The position numbers were made by a program, and so were the translations under genes. Of a DNA stretch of 12,198 nucleotides, positions 1 to 7,172 are shown piece by piece. Source of the stretch: Lachnospiraceae bacterium (GTDB taxonomy: Bacteria; Bacillota_A; Clostridia; Lachnospirales; Lachnospiraceae); assembly GCA_017634255.1 (NCBI GenBank), contig JAGBNT010000087.1:1-12198 (forward strand). Reading direction: 5' to 3'. Within the stretch, counting starts at the first letter, position 1, and each line of letters opens with the position of its first letter. Under the pieces are notes generated by a model. That model did no database searches. It saw nothing but the letters and a program-made list of their open reading frames with translations, and had not been told where the DNA came from.

Positions 1-102
1 ATGGTTAAGTTCTCGAATGCCAATATCCTTCAGCAGGCAAGCCAGTCCATGCTGGCACAGGCTAATCAGTCCAACCAGGGTGTTCTTTCACTCCTCGGCT
101 AA
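1..102 (+). CDS. Flagellin, C-terminal end (partial, 5' end outside window)
   Basis: The first 33 codons are open from the window edge and end in TAA at 100-102. The peptide contains ILQQASQSMLAQANQ and ends in GVLSLLG, the hallmark C-terminal D0 helix of bacterial flagellin, which packs against the N-terminal helix in the filament core and carries the export and assembly determinants. The ATG at base 1 is an internal Met (usual flagellin context EMVKFS), not a start; the gene must continue upstream. Family recognition is from the conserved terminal motif only, so the length and paralogue are unknown. A terminator-like hairpin follows about 70 bp downstream, so the gene is probably transcriptionally separate from the sugar operon. 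Confidence 0.93.
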   Translation: MVKFSNANILQQASQSMLAQANQSNQGVLSLLG

Positions 103-170
103 TAAGCTTAAGAGGCATACGAAATCACTTAAATTATTATCACAATTACTGTTAAATCGTACGTGCAGAG

Positions 171-197
171 AGGGGATATCCATAAAGGGTATCCCCT
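171..197 (+). terminator. Terminator-like hairpin downstream of flagellin
   Basis: Arms 171-181 and 187-197 pair over 11 bp (AGGGGATATCC with GGGTATCCCCT, one G-T wobble) around a 5-nt ATAAA loop. The U-tract is poor (TTTCCCCGTTT), so termination may be inefficient or the hairpin may instead stabilise the flagellin mRNA 3' end. Position just after the flagellin stop supports a terminator role. Confidence 0.55.
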
Positions 198-279
198 TTC
201 CCCGTTTAAAAAAAATTACAGTTCACCTGTAAGCTGTAACTAAAAAATTGTCTATGAAAATCGTTGTTTGTTTTTGTTT

Positions 280-289
280 TTTGTTGATT
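280..289 (-). promoter_or_regulatory. Decamer AATCAACAAA (inverted copy) at the importer promoter
   Basis: On the plus strand this reads TTTGTTGATT, the exact reverse complement of the decamer present in three tandem copies at 7361-7390 upstream of the binding-protein gene. It overlaps the predicted -35 hexamer of the importer promoter. A shared regulator site is inferred, not demonstrated; the surrounding T/G-rich tract raises the chance of coincidence. Confidence 0.45.
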
Positions 290-312
290 TATGTGTGTTT
301 TTGTGATACACT
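284..312 (+). promoter_or_regulatory. Predicted sigma-A-type promoter of the sugar-importer operon
   Basis: TTGATT at 284-289 and TACACT at 307-312 are separated by 17 bp. A TG at 304-305 one base before the -10 makes it an extended -10 promoter. Transcription would begin near 319, giving a leader of about 90 nt before the ATPase start. A short palindrome, ACACT (308-312) and AGTGT (319-323), covers the -10 and start site and could be a repressor half-site pair. Confidence 0.55.
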
Positions 313-411
313 CAAAAAAGTGTTCGGGAAATATGCTTAATGTGCCGACCTGTATGGGATTCGGATTTATCATTTTTCACGGGCTAAAACTAAAGGAAAG
401 GAACCTTAAGG

Positions 412-1917
412 ATGAGCGATTATATCTTGGAGCTGCAGGATGTCGTTAAAACATTCGGCGGTGTTACTGCCTTAAACGGTGTGCATTTCCAGTTAAAAAA
501 AGGTGAAATACACGCTCTGATGGGCGAAAACGGTGCCGGTAAATCTACGTTTATCAAGGTTATTACCGGAGTTCACAGACCTAACAGCGGACGTATGCTG
601 CTGGAGGGAAAGGAAGTTACTTTTAAATCCACGGACGAATCCTCCAAGATGGGAATAGCGGCTATTTATCAGCATGTTACCGCATTCCCCGATCTGTCTG
701 TTACGGAAAATATCTTCATGGGACAGGAGATCAAGAATAAGTTCGTTATTTACAAATGGGCAGAAATGACAAAAAGAGCTAAGGAGCTGATAGAGCCATT
801 GAGCTCCGATATCGATGTCAATAAGGCCATGTCTACCCTGTCTGTAGCACAGCAGCAGCTGGTGGAGATAGCGAAGGCGCTTTCCAGAAATGCAAGGATC
901 CTTATCATGGACGAGCCTACTGCTTCGCTTTCCAAGAATGAATGCGAACAGCTCTATCAGATAACTGAAAGACTCAGGGATGAGGGTGTTTCCATCATCT
1001 TTATCACGCATAAATTTGAAGATATGTACCGTCTGGCTTCGAGGGTTACGGTATTCAGGGATGCTCAGTATATCGGAAACTGGGATGTGGACAAGATCTC
1101 CAATAACGACCTTATAAACGCCATGGTAGGACGTGAGCTTACCGCCATGTATCCCGAGAAGACCGCTAAGGTCGGCGACGTTATAATGGAGGTTAAGGAT
1201 ATTTCCAAGGAGGGCTATTTTAAGCATATCTCCTTCAATGTCCGCAAGGGCGAGATACTGGCTCTTACCGGTCTGGTAGGCGCCGGCAGGACAGAGGTAT
1301 GCCAGAGCATCTTCGGGATCATGCCCCCTGACAGCGGAAAGATTGTATTTGAAGGCAAGGATGTGGATATTAAGAGCCCGATAGATGCGCTAAAGCTTGG
1401 TATCGGTCTGCTCCCCGAGGACAGACAGACCCAGGGGCTTGTAAACGAGCTGCCCATCTACCAGAACGTTACCTCTGCGGATATGAGCAAGTTTATTAAG
1501 GGCGGTGTCGTAGATACCAAGGAGGAGCAGAAAAAGGCAATAGAGCTCTGCCAGAAGATACAGCTTAAGGCATCGGATATAAGCGCACCTCCTTCATCAC
1601 TTTCCGGAGGTAATCAGCAGAAGGTGGTTTTCGCAAAGCTTCTTAACTGCGACCTTAAGGTGCTTATCCTCGATGAGCCTACAAAGGGTATAGACGTTGG
1701 AGCAAAGTATTCCATATATGAGATAATGAATGAACTCGCGGCAAGCGGCTATGCCATCATAATGGTTTCCTCGGAAATGCCCGAGGTATTCGGAATGGCT
1801 GACCGTATCGTGGTTTTGCGCAACGGACGGGTAGCGGGAGAGTTCGATCCCAAGGAAGCTACCCAGGAGACTATACTTAATGCGTCGCTGCAGGTTAAAG
1901 CGGAAGGAGGACATTGA
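412..1917 (+). CDS. Sugar ABC transporter ATP-binding protein (RbsA/MglA/RhaT type, two fused NBDs)
   Basis: This 501-residue cytoplasmic protein powers a carbohydrate importer of the CUT2 (ribose/galactose/rhamnose) class; full length matches the family. NBD1 has Walker A GENGAGKST (38-46), Q-loop Gln87, a degenerate signature SVAQQQ (144-149), Walker B ILIMDEP (163-169) and switch His200. NBD2 has the family's typical non-canonical Walker A GLVGAGRTE (287-295), a canonical LSGGNQQ signature (397-403) and Walker B ILDEPT (419-424). One site therefore keeps a full P-loop and the other the better signature, as in RbsA and MglA. The start is set by AAGGAAAGG (393-401), 10 nt upstream of the ATG. 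The permease genes follow at once, so the three form one transcript. The transported sugar cannot be read from the ATPase. Confidence 0.95.
   Translation: MSDYILELQDVVKTFGGVTALNGVHFQLKKGEIHALMGENGAGKSTFIKVITGVHRPNSGRMLLEGKEVTFKSTDESSKMGIAAIYQHVTAFPDLSVTENIFMGQEIKNKFVIYKWAEMTKRAKELIEPLSSDIDVNKAMSTLSVAQQQLVEIAKALSRNARILIMDEPTASLSKNECEQLYQITERLRDEGVSIIFITHKFEDMYRLASRVTVFRDAQYIGNWDVDKISNNDLINAMVGRELTAMYPEKTAKVGDVIMEVKDISKEGYFKHISFNVRKGEILALTGLVGAGRTEVCQSIFGIMPPDSGKIVFEGKDVDIKSPIDALKLGIGLLPEDRQTQGLVNELPIYQNVTSADMSKFIKGGVVDTKEEQKKAIELCQKIQLKASDISAPPSSLSGGNQQKVVFAKLLNCDLKVLILDEPTKGIDVGAKYSIYEIMNELAASGYAIIMVSSEMPEVFGMADRIVVLRNGRVAGEFDPKEATQETILNASLQVKAEGGH
1902..1910 (+). promoter_or_regulatory. Shine-Dalgarno that decides the first permease start
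   Basis: GGAAGGAGG lies 9 nt before ATG at 1920 but only 3 nt before the upstream in-frame TTG at 1914. Normal spacing favours the ATG, so the ATPase stop (1915-1917) and permease start do not overlap. Confidence 0.75.
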
Positions 1918-1919
1918 GG

Positions 1920-2921
1920 ATGAATAAAGATAAATCTTTTATTTCCAAACTGACCGGCAGCCGTAACTTCGGTCTGGTCATTGTGTTTATTATCATCGTG
2001 ATCATCGCGATCATCGTTACCCCGTCGATATTTAAGCCCAACACCTTCATTGGTATGATACAGAACAATGCGGTTTACGGGCTTCTGGCAGTAGCGGAGA
2101 TGCTGGTTATCATCACCGGAGGTATCGATATTTCCATCGGAGCGATACTCGCTTTCGTGGGCGGAGTTACAACAAAATATATGTCAGAGCATATGGAGCT
2201 TCCCTCCATAATCTGGGTGCTCATGGCACTTGCTGTCGGGCTTTTATGCGGAATGCTGAACGGAGTTTTAGTGGGCTACCTGCATATCGTACCCATGATA
2301 GCTACCCTCGGGACCATGTATATCTTCCGTGGTTTGGCCTTCCTTGTCAGCGGAGGACAGTGGTGGATGCCTCACCAGATATCAGCGCCCTATCAGGACT
2401 GGGCGATAAAGAAGATAATCGGTCTGCCTGCCATAATATGGATAATGATACTGTTTTTCGTGGGCTTTGGCTTCTTCCTTTCGATGACTACCCACGGGCG
2501 CCGCATCTACGCCATAGGTACGAGCCGTGAGTCCTCGGCGGTAGCAGGTATCAAGGATTCTACCGTAATCTTCAGATCCATGGCACTTTGCGGTATGCTT
2601 TCAGGACTTGCCGGAATGCTCTACACGGCTAACTACGCGACCTATGTTTATAATATCGGTGAGAGCTACGAGATGACGGCGATCGCTATCTGCGTTCTCG
2701 GCGGAGTCAGCATTACCGGCGGACGCGGACGCATGGACGGTGTAGTCATCGCGTTCATACTGATGTCCTTTATAACCCAGTTTATCAGTCTGCTTCCCGG
2801 ACTTTCAGTTTGGTCCAAGGCTATTCAGGGAGCCATCATTATCGGAGCTGTCGGTCTGAACTTCTTTACCATCAGACAGGCTGAAAAGAGAGCCTTGAAA
2901 GAAAGGAGTGAATTGATCTAA
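1920..2921 (+). CDS. Sugar ABC transporter permease (RbsC family), first of two
   Basis: This 333-residue integral membrane protein is one half of the transmembrane channel. The N-terminus is short and basic, then a first membrane segment rich in I/V (about residues 16-36) is followed by several more hydrophobic segments. Family motifs are GGIDISIGA in the second/third helix region and the cytoplasmic loop CVLGGVSITGGRGRMDG near the C-terminal third, which contacts the ATPase in this family. ATG 1920 is preferred over the in-frame TTG at 1914 because of Shine-Dalgarno spacing. Its stop shares a base with the start of the next permease (TAATG), implying translational coupling and a heterodimeric channel. 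Confidence 0.93.
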   Translation: MNKDKSFISKLTGSRNFGLVIVFIIIVIIAIIVTPSIFKPNTFIGMIQNNAVYGLLAVAEMLVIITGGIDISIGAILAFVGGVTTKYMSEHMELPSIIWVLMALAVGLLCGMLNGVLVGYLHIVPMIATLGTMYIFRGLAFLVSGGQWWMPHQISAPYQDWAIKKIIGLPAIIWIMILFFVGFGFFLSMTTHGRRIYAIGTSRESSAVAGIKDSTVIFRSMALCGMLSGLAGMLYTANYATYVYNIGESYEMTAIAICVLGGVSITGGRGRMDGVVIAFILMSFITQFISLLPGLSVWSKAIQGAIIIGAVGLNFFTIRQAEKRALKERSELI

Positions 2922-3961
2922 TGGCTGACAATAATATCAAAACACGCGACCTTACCGCCGATGAGGGCTTTAAGCTCGGAGCTTTTCTTAAAAGCTGGGA
3001 GATGGTACTGGTCTATATCCTTATAATAATCAACGTCGTACTGAGTCTGGCGCGTCCCGACCTTTACAGCCTGACCACGCTGCAGTCCATCATCCAGTCC
3101 GGTATGGATGTAAGCCCGCTGGTACTTGGAATGGTACTTATACTTATGCTCGGAGATATCGATGTATCCTGCGCGGCAGTAATGATCTTCTCGGCGATGT
3201 GTACGGGTCTTGCTATGGATCACGGTGCACCTGCTTTTATCGCAGTGCTTTTAGGGCTCCTTGGCGGAGTATTGTGCGGTGCGGTGAACGGCTGGCTGGT
3301 CGCCTATATCGGAATGCCGGCGGTTATCGTTACGATCTCCTCGTCGATGCTGTTCAGAGGTATAGTTGAGATCATCCTTAACGTAAACAGCTTAAAGAAC
3401 TTTCCTGAGTTCTATGTAAGCGTTTCATGGAACAACATAGCCAACTTTTTCCCTGTGTCGCTCCTGCTCTTCCTTATAATGGGTGTTGTATTCATCTACC
3501 TCCTTCAGAAGAGCCGTTTCGGACGTACACTTTACATCATCGGAAATAACGCTACCTGCGGTCAGTATTCGGGTATCGATGTCAGGAAGACAAAGCTCAT
3601 CGTATTTATGATAATGGGTCTTATGTCCGGGATAGCTTCCATCTTCTTTGTAGGACGTATGGGAGGCTCGGTATCATCTTCAATGGGTACGGGCTACGAA
3701 ATGAACGCTATCGCTACCTGCGTTCTCGGAGGCGTTTCCACCAACGGAGGCAAGGGTAAGGTTTACGGTCCGATAATCGCTACGCTGATCATGGCTTTCC
3801 TTACTTATACTCTTGGACTTATGAACATCGATGCAAACAACAGAAAGATCGTTACAGGTATTGTGCTTATAATCGCAATACTTATCTCGAATTTCCGTGA
3901 CAGCAGCGATGCAAAGAAGAAGTCTCTTGCGTCGGCAAAGGCGGCTACCGAGGCAAAATAA
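2921..3961 (+). CDS. Sugar ABC transporter permease (RbsC family), second of two
   Basis: This 346-residue polytopic membrane protein begins at the A of the previous stop (TAATG) with GAAAGGAG (2901-2908) upstream. After a soluble N-terminal stretch (about 28 residues) a hydrophobic segment VLVYILIIINVVLSL is followed by further membrane helices. The DIDVSCAAV motif is a diverged form of the usual GGIDLSVG, and the conserved loop appears as CVLGGVSTNGGKGKVYG. The C-terminal tail is Lys/Ala-rich and cytoplasmic. Two different permeases next to one double ATPase is the arrangement of the rhamnose-type (RhaP/RhaQ) importers, which agrees with the RhaS-like binding protein encoded at 7481-8788. 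Substrate is not determined by sequence. Confidence 0.93.
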   Translation: MADNNIKTRDLTADEGFKLGAFLKSWEMVLVYILIIINVVLSLARPDLYSLTTLQSIIQSGMDVSPLVLGMVLILMLGDIDVSCAAVMIFSAMCTGLAMDHGAPAFIAVLLGLLGGVLCGAVNGWLVAYIGMPAVIVTISSSMLFRGIVEIILNVNSLKNFPEFYVSVSWNNIANFFPVSLLLFLIMGVVFIYLLQKSRFGRTLYIIGNNATCGQYSGIDVRKTKLIVFMIMGLMSGIASIFFVGRMGGSVSSSMGTGYEMNAIATCVLGGVSTNGGKGKVYGPIIATLIMAFLTYTLGLMNIDANNRKIVTGIVLIIAILISNFRDSSDAKKKSLASAKAATEAK

Positions 3962-3979
3962 TATGAAAATTTAACTGGG

Positions 3980-4038
3980 GCTGTTGCTTCAGCAAAAATT
4001 ATGATACATTTTTGCTGAAGCAGCAGCTCGTATTTTTT
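3980..4038 (+). terminator. Long intercistronic hairpin with U-run between permease and kinase
   Basis: Arms 3980-3999 and 4008-4027 pair over 20 bp with a single G-U wobble and an 8-nt loop. TTTTTT follows at 4033-4038, five nucleotides after the stem. It sits 18 nt after the permease stop and 28 nt before the kinase start. It can act as a partial (attenuating) terminator or as a 3'-stabilising structure, lowering kinase mRNA relative to transporter mRNA. No separate kinase promoter is visible in the gap. Confidence 0.7.
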
Positions 4039-4055
4039 ATGAGAGGAGACTTTTC

Positions 4056-5588
4056 ATGAATTACTATCTTGGACTGGATAACGGCGGTACTACTACAAAG
4101 GCCGCTCTTTTTGATTCAAAGGGAAATGAGATAGGCAAGCACAGCGTTTCCACTGCATCCATAACCGAAAAGCCCGGCTTTGTGGAGCGGGATATGGAGG
4201 AGATGTGGGATGCTAACTGCGAAGTGGTCAGGGGTGTAATGGAGAAGTGCAAGGTTTCCCCCGACGATATCAAGGGTGTGGGGATCTGCGGTCACGGCAA
4301 GGGTCTGTATCTTTGGGGAAAGGACAATAAGCCCCTGCGTAACGGGATAATCTCTACCGATAACCGCGCCTATGCCTATTCGGAGAAATGGAAAAAGGAC
4401 GGAACGGAAAAGAAGGCATTCGAGCTTTCCTGCCAGCACGTCATGGCTTGCCAGAGCGTTGCCCTTTTGGCATGGCTTAAGGATAACGAGCCGGAAAATT
4501 ATAAGAACATCGGCTGGGTCTTCGAATGTAAGGACTATGTGCGCTTCAGGATGACAGGGGAGGCAAAGGCGGAGATAACTGATTATTCCGGAGCCCACCT
4601 TATGAATCTGCATACAAGGAATTACGACAGGGAGCTCTTGAAGCTTTACGGGATAGAAGAGGTATTCGAATGTTTGCCTCCGCTTTGCAGGGCGACGGAG
4701 ATCTGCGGATATGTTACAAAGGAAGCGGCTGAAAAATGCGGCTTAAAGGAGGGTACTCCGGTCATCGGAGGAATGTTTGACATCAATGCCTGCGCCATAG
4801 CCACCGGAGTTATGGACACCGATAAGATCTGCATGATCGCCGGAACCTGGTCCATAAACGAGTATATAAGAAAGGCTCCGGTTTTAGATGGCAAGGTCCA
4901 GATGAACTCGCTTTTCTGTATGCCGGAATACTACCTTATTGAGGAGAGCTCACCTACCTCCTCGGGAAATCTGGAATGGGTCATCCGCCAGCTCCTGCCC
5001 GAGCTGAAAGAAGAGGTGGCAAAGAACGGCGGCAGCATCTATGATTATACAAATAATTGTCTCAAAGATGTTCCTCCGGAGGAATTTGTACCTGTTTTCC
5101 TGCCATTTCTCATGGCATCCAATGTCCATGCCAATGCGAGGGGAAGCCTTGTCGGAATGAGCGTGAGCCACACACGTAAGCATATAATACGCGCGGTATT
5201 GGAGGGCATAACCTTCTGCCACCGTTACCATCTCGAGAAGCTTCTGGCTACAAGGGATGAGGCGCCCAAGACCATCCGGCTTGCGGGAGGAATGACCGCA
5301 AATCCTAACTGGGTGCAGATGTTCGCGGATGTAATGCAGCTGCCGGTAGAGACCGCCCAGGCAGGAGAGACGGGGGCGCTGGGCTGCGCGATAGCCGCCG
5401 CAGTAGCCGCAGGAGAGTACGGCTCACTCGATGAGGGAATAAAGGAAATGACAAATATAGCCCCGGCAGTAATGCCAAGGGCGGATAAAAAGGATATATA
5501 TGACAAAAAGTACGCTCTGTACTGCCGGCTCATAGATAGCCTCGACGGTTTATGGGACGAGATGCAGTCCGTGGTAGAGGGCAGGTGA
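4056..5588 (+). CDS. lyxK: FGGY-family carbohydrate kinase, L-xylulokinase (LyxK)-like
   Basis: The 510-residue cytoplasmic enzyme should transfer phosphate from ATP to an imported ketose or polyol. The N-terminal actin-like ATPase fold starts LGLDNGGTTTK (5-15) with Asp8 and the phosphate-binding GGTTTK. The putative catalytic base is Asp242 in VIGGMFD, and the second FGGY signature begins at LAGGMTANPNW in the C-terminal third. From memory, the pattern PGFVERDMEEMW, GKGLYLW and SSPTSSGNLEW matches E. coli L-xylulokinase more closely than xylulokinase XylB, glycerol kinase or ribulokinase. The start has GAGAGGAG (4041-4048) at 7-nt spacing. It lies downstream of the importer and converges on two pentose-phosphate epimerase genes, consistent with L-xylulose or a related pentulose as substrate. 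Erythritol or D-ribulose kinases of the same superfamily are alternatives. Confidence 0.82.
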   Translation: MNYYLGLDNGGTTTKAALFDSKGNEIGKHSVSTASITEKPGFVERDMEEMWDANCEVVRGVMEKCKVSPDDIKGVGICGHGKGLYLWGKDNKPLRNGIISTDNRAYAYSEKWKKDGTEKKAFELSCQHVMACQSVALLAWLKDNEPENYKNIGWVFECKDYVRFRMTGEAKAEITDYSGAHLMNLHTRNYDRELLKLYGIEEVFECLPPLCRATEICGYVTKEAAEKCGLKEGTPVIGGMFDINACAIATGVMDTDKICMIAGTWSINEYIRKAPVLDGKVQMNSLFCMPEYYLIEESSPTSSGNLEWVIRQLLPELKEEVAKNGGSIYDYTNNCLKDVPPEEFVPVFLPFLMASNVHANARGSLVGMSVSHTRKHIIRAVLEGITFCHRYHLEKLLATRDEAPKTIRLAGGMTANPNWVQMFADVMQLPVETAQAGETGALGCAIAAAVAAGEYGSLDEGIKEMTNIAPAVMPRADKKDIYDKKYALYCRLIDSLDGLWDEMQSVVEGR

Positions 5589-5593
5589 ATAAA

Positions 5594-5621
5594 GGGCGCT
5601 GCAGGAAATCCTACAGCGCCT
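5594..5621. terminator. Bidirectional terminator-like hairpin between convergent kinase and rpe
   Basis: GGCGCTG (5595-5601) pairs with CAGCGCC (5614-5620), and after one C-A mismatch AGG (5603-5605) pairs with CCT (5610-5612) around a 4-nt loop. Only 22 bp separate the two stop codons, and the right arm includes the rpe stop (TAG, complement of 5611-5613) and its last codons. U-tracts are short on both strands. The convergent position supports two-way termination. Confidence 0.65.
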
Positions 5622-6264
5622 TAAATTCTGCTACAGCCTTATCTATGTCGGGAGCGTCGAAGATGGCGCTTCCGGCTACAAGAAGAGTGGCTCCTGCCTT
5701 TATACATTCGGGGGCGGTATTTTCTGCCTTTATCCCGCCGTCTACTGACAGATAGGGATTGAGACCGCGCCTGTCACACTCCTTACGCAGGGTGCGGATC
5801 TTATCCAGGGTTGAGGGAATAAAGGGCTGTCCGCCGTGTCCCGGCGTAACTCCCATGGAAAGCACGATGGTGAGGTCCTCAAGGAAGGGGAACGCCGCCT
5901 CGGCAGGTGTGTGGGGATTTAAAACCAGCCCCGCATCGCAGCCGAAAGCCTTTATGGATGCGATGGTGGAGCGGATGCTGTTCATGGATTCCACGTGAAT
6001 AGAGATGCAGCTTGCACCGGCGTCCACAAATTCCTTAACATAGATAAGCGGATCGGTAATCATAAGGTGCACATCGAAATAGGCGTCGGGAAGAGCCTTT
6101 CTCAAGCCTGCCAGAACGGGGATGCCGAAGCTTAGGTTATCGACAAAGTGTCCGTCCATAACGTCAAAATGTATCATGTCCGCGCCGGCATCCAATACCT
6201 TGCGGCAATCGTCTCCCAGCCTTGCAAAATCTGCAGATAAAACTGATGCGCTTAAAGCACTCAT
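5611..6264 (-). CDS. rpe: Ribulose-phosphate 3-epimerase
   Basis: The 217-residue TIM-barrel enzyme interconverts D-ribulose 5-phosphate and D-xylulose 5-phosphate in the cytoplasm. It has SADFARLG at the N-terminus and the metal ligands in their expected motifs: His32 and Asp34 (IHFDVMDG), His66 (DVHLM) and Asp175 (SVDGGI). Phosphate-binding elements are PGHGGQPF (141-148) and GATLLVAGSAIF near the end. The usual MSVNPGFGGQ loop reads MGVTPGHGGQ here, a change near the active site that leaves room for a related substrate, such as the allulose 6-phosphate used by AlsE. GGGAGG (6271-6276) directly follows the upstream gene's stop, so the two epimerases are co-transcribed. It may be a pathway-dedicated copy rather than the housekeeping gene. 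Confidence 0.9.
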   Translation of the reverse strand: MSALSASVLSADFARLGDDCRKVLDAGADMIHFDVMDGHFVDNLSFGIPVLAGLRKALPDAYFDVHLMITDPLIYVKEFVDAGASCISIHVESMNSIRSTIASIKAFGCDAGLVLNPHTPAEAAFPFLEDLTIVLSMGVTPGHGGQPFIPSTLDKIRTLRKECDRRGLNPYLSVDGGIKAENTAPECIKAGATLLVAGSAIFDAPDIDKAVAEFKAL

Positions 6265-6276
6265 CGTGATCCTCCC

Positions 6277-7128
6277 TTAATTTTGATAAACTGAATCAAG
6301 TATCTTTTTCATCCCGCTGACAGCGGCAATAATGTCCTCTTTCCAGGATGCGTTTCCCACATCCCACATCTCCGTCACAAACCTGTATATACCCAGCTCT
6401 TTTGCCTTTTTAATAACCGCTTCAAAGTCCACGTGTCCAGTGAAGAAGGGAATTTCCCTGAATTTTCCGGGCACAGTCTCCTTAAGATGGAGAGCCACGA
6501 TATGACCGCGCCCCTTTTCCATATCCTCAAGGACATCGGTGCCGTAGGTCTTTGCGGCATTTGTAAGATTTCCCGCATCGGGATAGACCCCGAGATAAGG
6601 GCTGTTTACCTTGTGTACATATTTCATCGACTTTTCCACCGTGTTCATAAATTCGGTCTCCATAGTCTCAAAGCCCAGCACAACCCCATGGCGGGCAGCC
6701 ATATCGACGGCTTTTTGTAGGTTTTCGCCGAAAAGGCGTACACTGTCTTCGGTGCTGTCTTCATAGTACACATCATAGCCCGCAAGCTGGATTATCCTTA
6801 TACCGAGATCATCGGCAAATTCAATGGCTTTTTCCATTATCTCCATACTGCGCTTTCTGGTATCGATATCCGCAGAGCCGAAGGGATATTTTCTGTGTCC
6901 GGAAAGACACATGCTACGGATGGGAAGCCCTATGTCCTTCATTAGCGATATGAGCTTCAGCCTTTCGTCAGCAGACCATTCAAGGCGTGAGAGCTTATCG
7001 TCGGTTTCGTCTATGCTTATTTCCAGAAAATCGTAGCCGCACTCCTGTGCGCAGGCAAGCTTTTCACTCCAGGAAAGAGAGGAGGGAAGAGCCTTTTCGT
7101 AAAGCCCGATCGCGTAAGTATTCTTCAT
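6277..7128 (-). CDS. ulaE: L-ribulose-5-phosphate 3-epimerase (UlaE/SgbU family, L-xylulose-5-phosphate 3-epimerase)
   Basis: The 283-residue xylose-isomerase-like TIM barrel should interconvert L-xylulose 5-phosphate and L-ribulose 5-phosphate. The segments IGLYEKALP, DETDDKLSRLEW, RSMCLSGHRK and IRIIQLAGYDVYYE closely follow E. coli UlaE as recalled. The metal ligands match by alignment: Glu154, Asp184 (YPDAGNL), His214 (VALHLKET) and Glu253 (VTEMW). Length is normal. The start is preceded on the minus strand by AGAAAGGA with about 9-nt spacing. It is the first gene of a two-gene minus-strand unit with rpe, and its leader carries a striking three-hairpin element. With the LyxK-like kinase it reproduces two steps of the E. 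coli sgb/ula pentose routes. Confidence 0.92.
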   Translation of the reverse strand: MKNTYAIGLYEKALPSSLSWSEKLACAQECGYDFLEISIDETDDKLSRLEWSADERLKLISLMKDIGLPIRSMCLSGHRKYPFGSADIDTRKRSMEIMEKAIEFADDLGIRIIQLAGYDVYYEDSTEDSVRLFGENLQKAVDMAARHGVVLGFETMETEFMNTVEKSMKYVHKVNSPYLGVYPDAGNLTNAAKTYGTDVLEDMEKGRGHIVALHLKETVPGKFREIPFFTGHVDFEAVIKKAKELGIYRFVTEMWDVGNASWKEDIIAAVSGMKKILDSVYQN

Positions 7129-7172
7129 ACTAAAAGGTCCTTTCTTGGTGCTTGTGGGTGTTTCTTTTACGT

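Larger units (their letters stand above)
103..411. other. Intergenic region between flagellin and the sugar-importer operon
   Basis: This 309-bp, A+T-rich stretch has no convincing gene. It holds the flagellin-side hairpin (171-197), an inverted and direct CTGTAA/TTACAG repeat (216-239), a T/G-rich tract (263-300) that ends in the decamer TTTGTTGATT (280-289), a predicted promoter (284-312), a short palindrome over the predicted start site (308-323), and a ribosome binding site at 393-401. The small open frame that begins inside the flagellin end and runs to 232 is a frame shadow. Confidence 0.7.

Noticed and set aside
17..232. 71-codon open frame at the left edge
   Set aside because: It overlaps the flagellin C-terminus in another frame, has no ribosome binding site, and its product is unlike any family; the flagellin frame ending at 102 is clearly the real one.
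252..269. Possible CcpA cre site near the importer promoter (and a similar one near 7352)
   Set aside because: Only the central CG and a few bases match; the outer TG/CA positions fail at 256-269 and partly fail at 7352-7365, too weak to call.
493..1227. 244-codon open frame antisense to the ATPase gene
   Set aside because: The plus strand encodes an intact, motif-complete ABC ATPase; the antisense frame has no recognisable domain or start signal.
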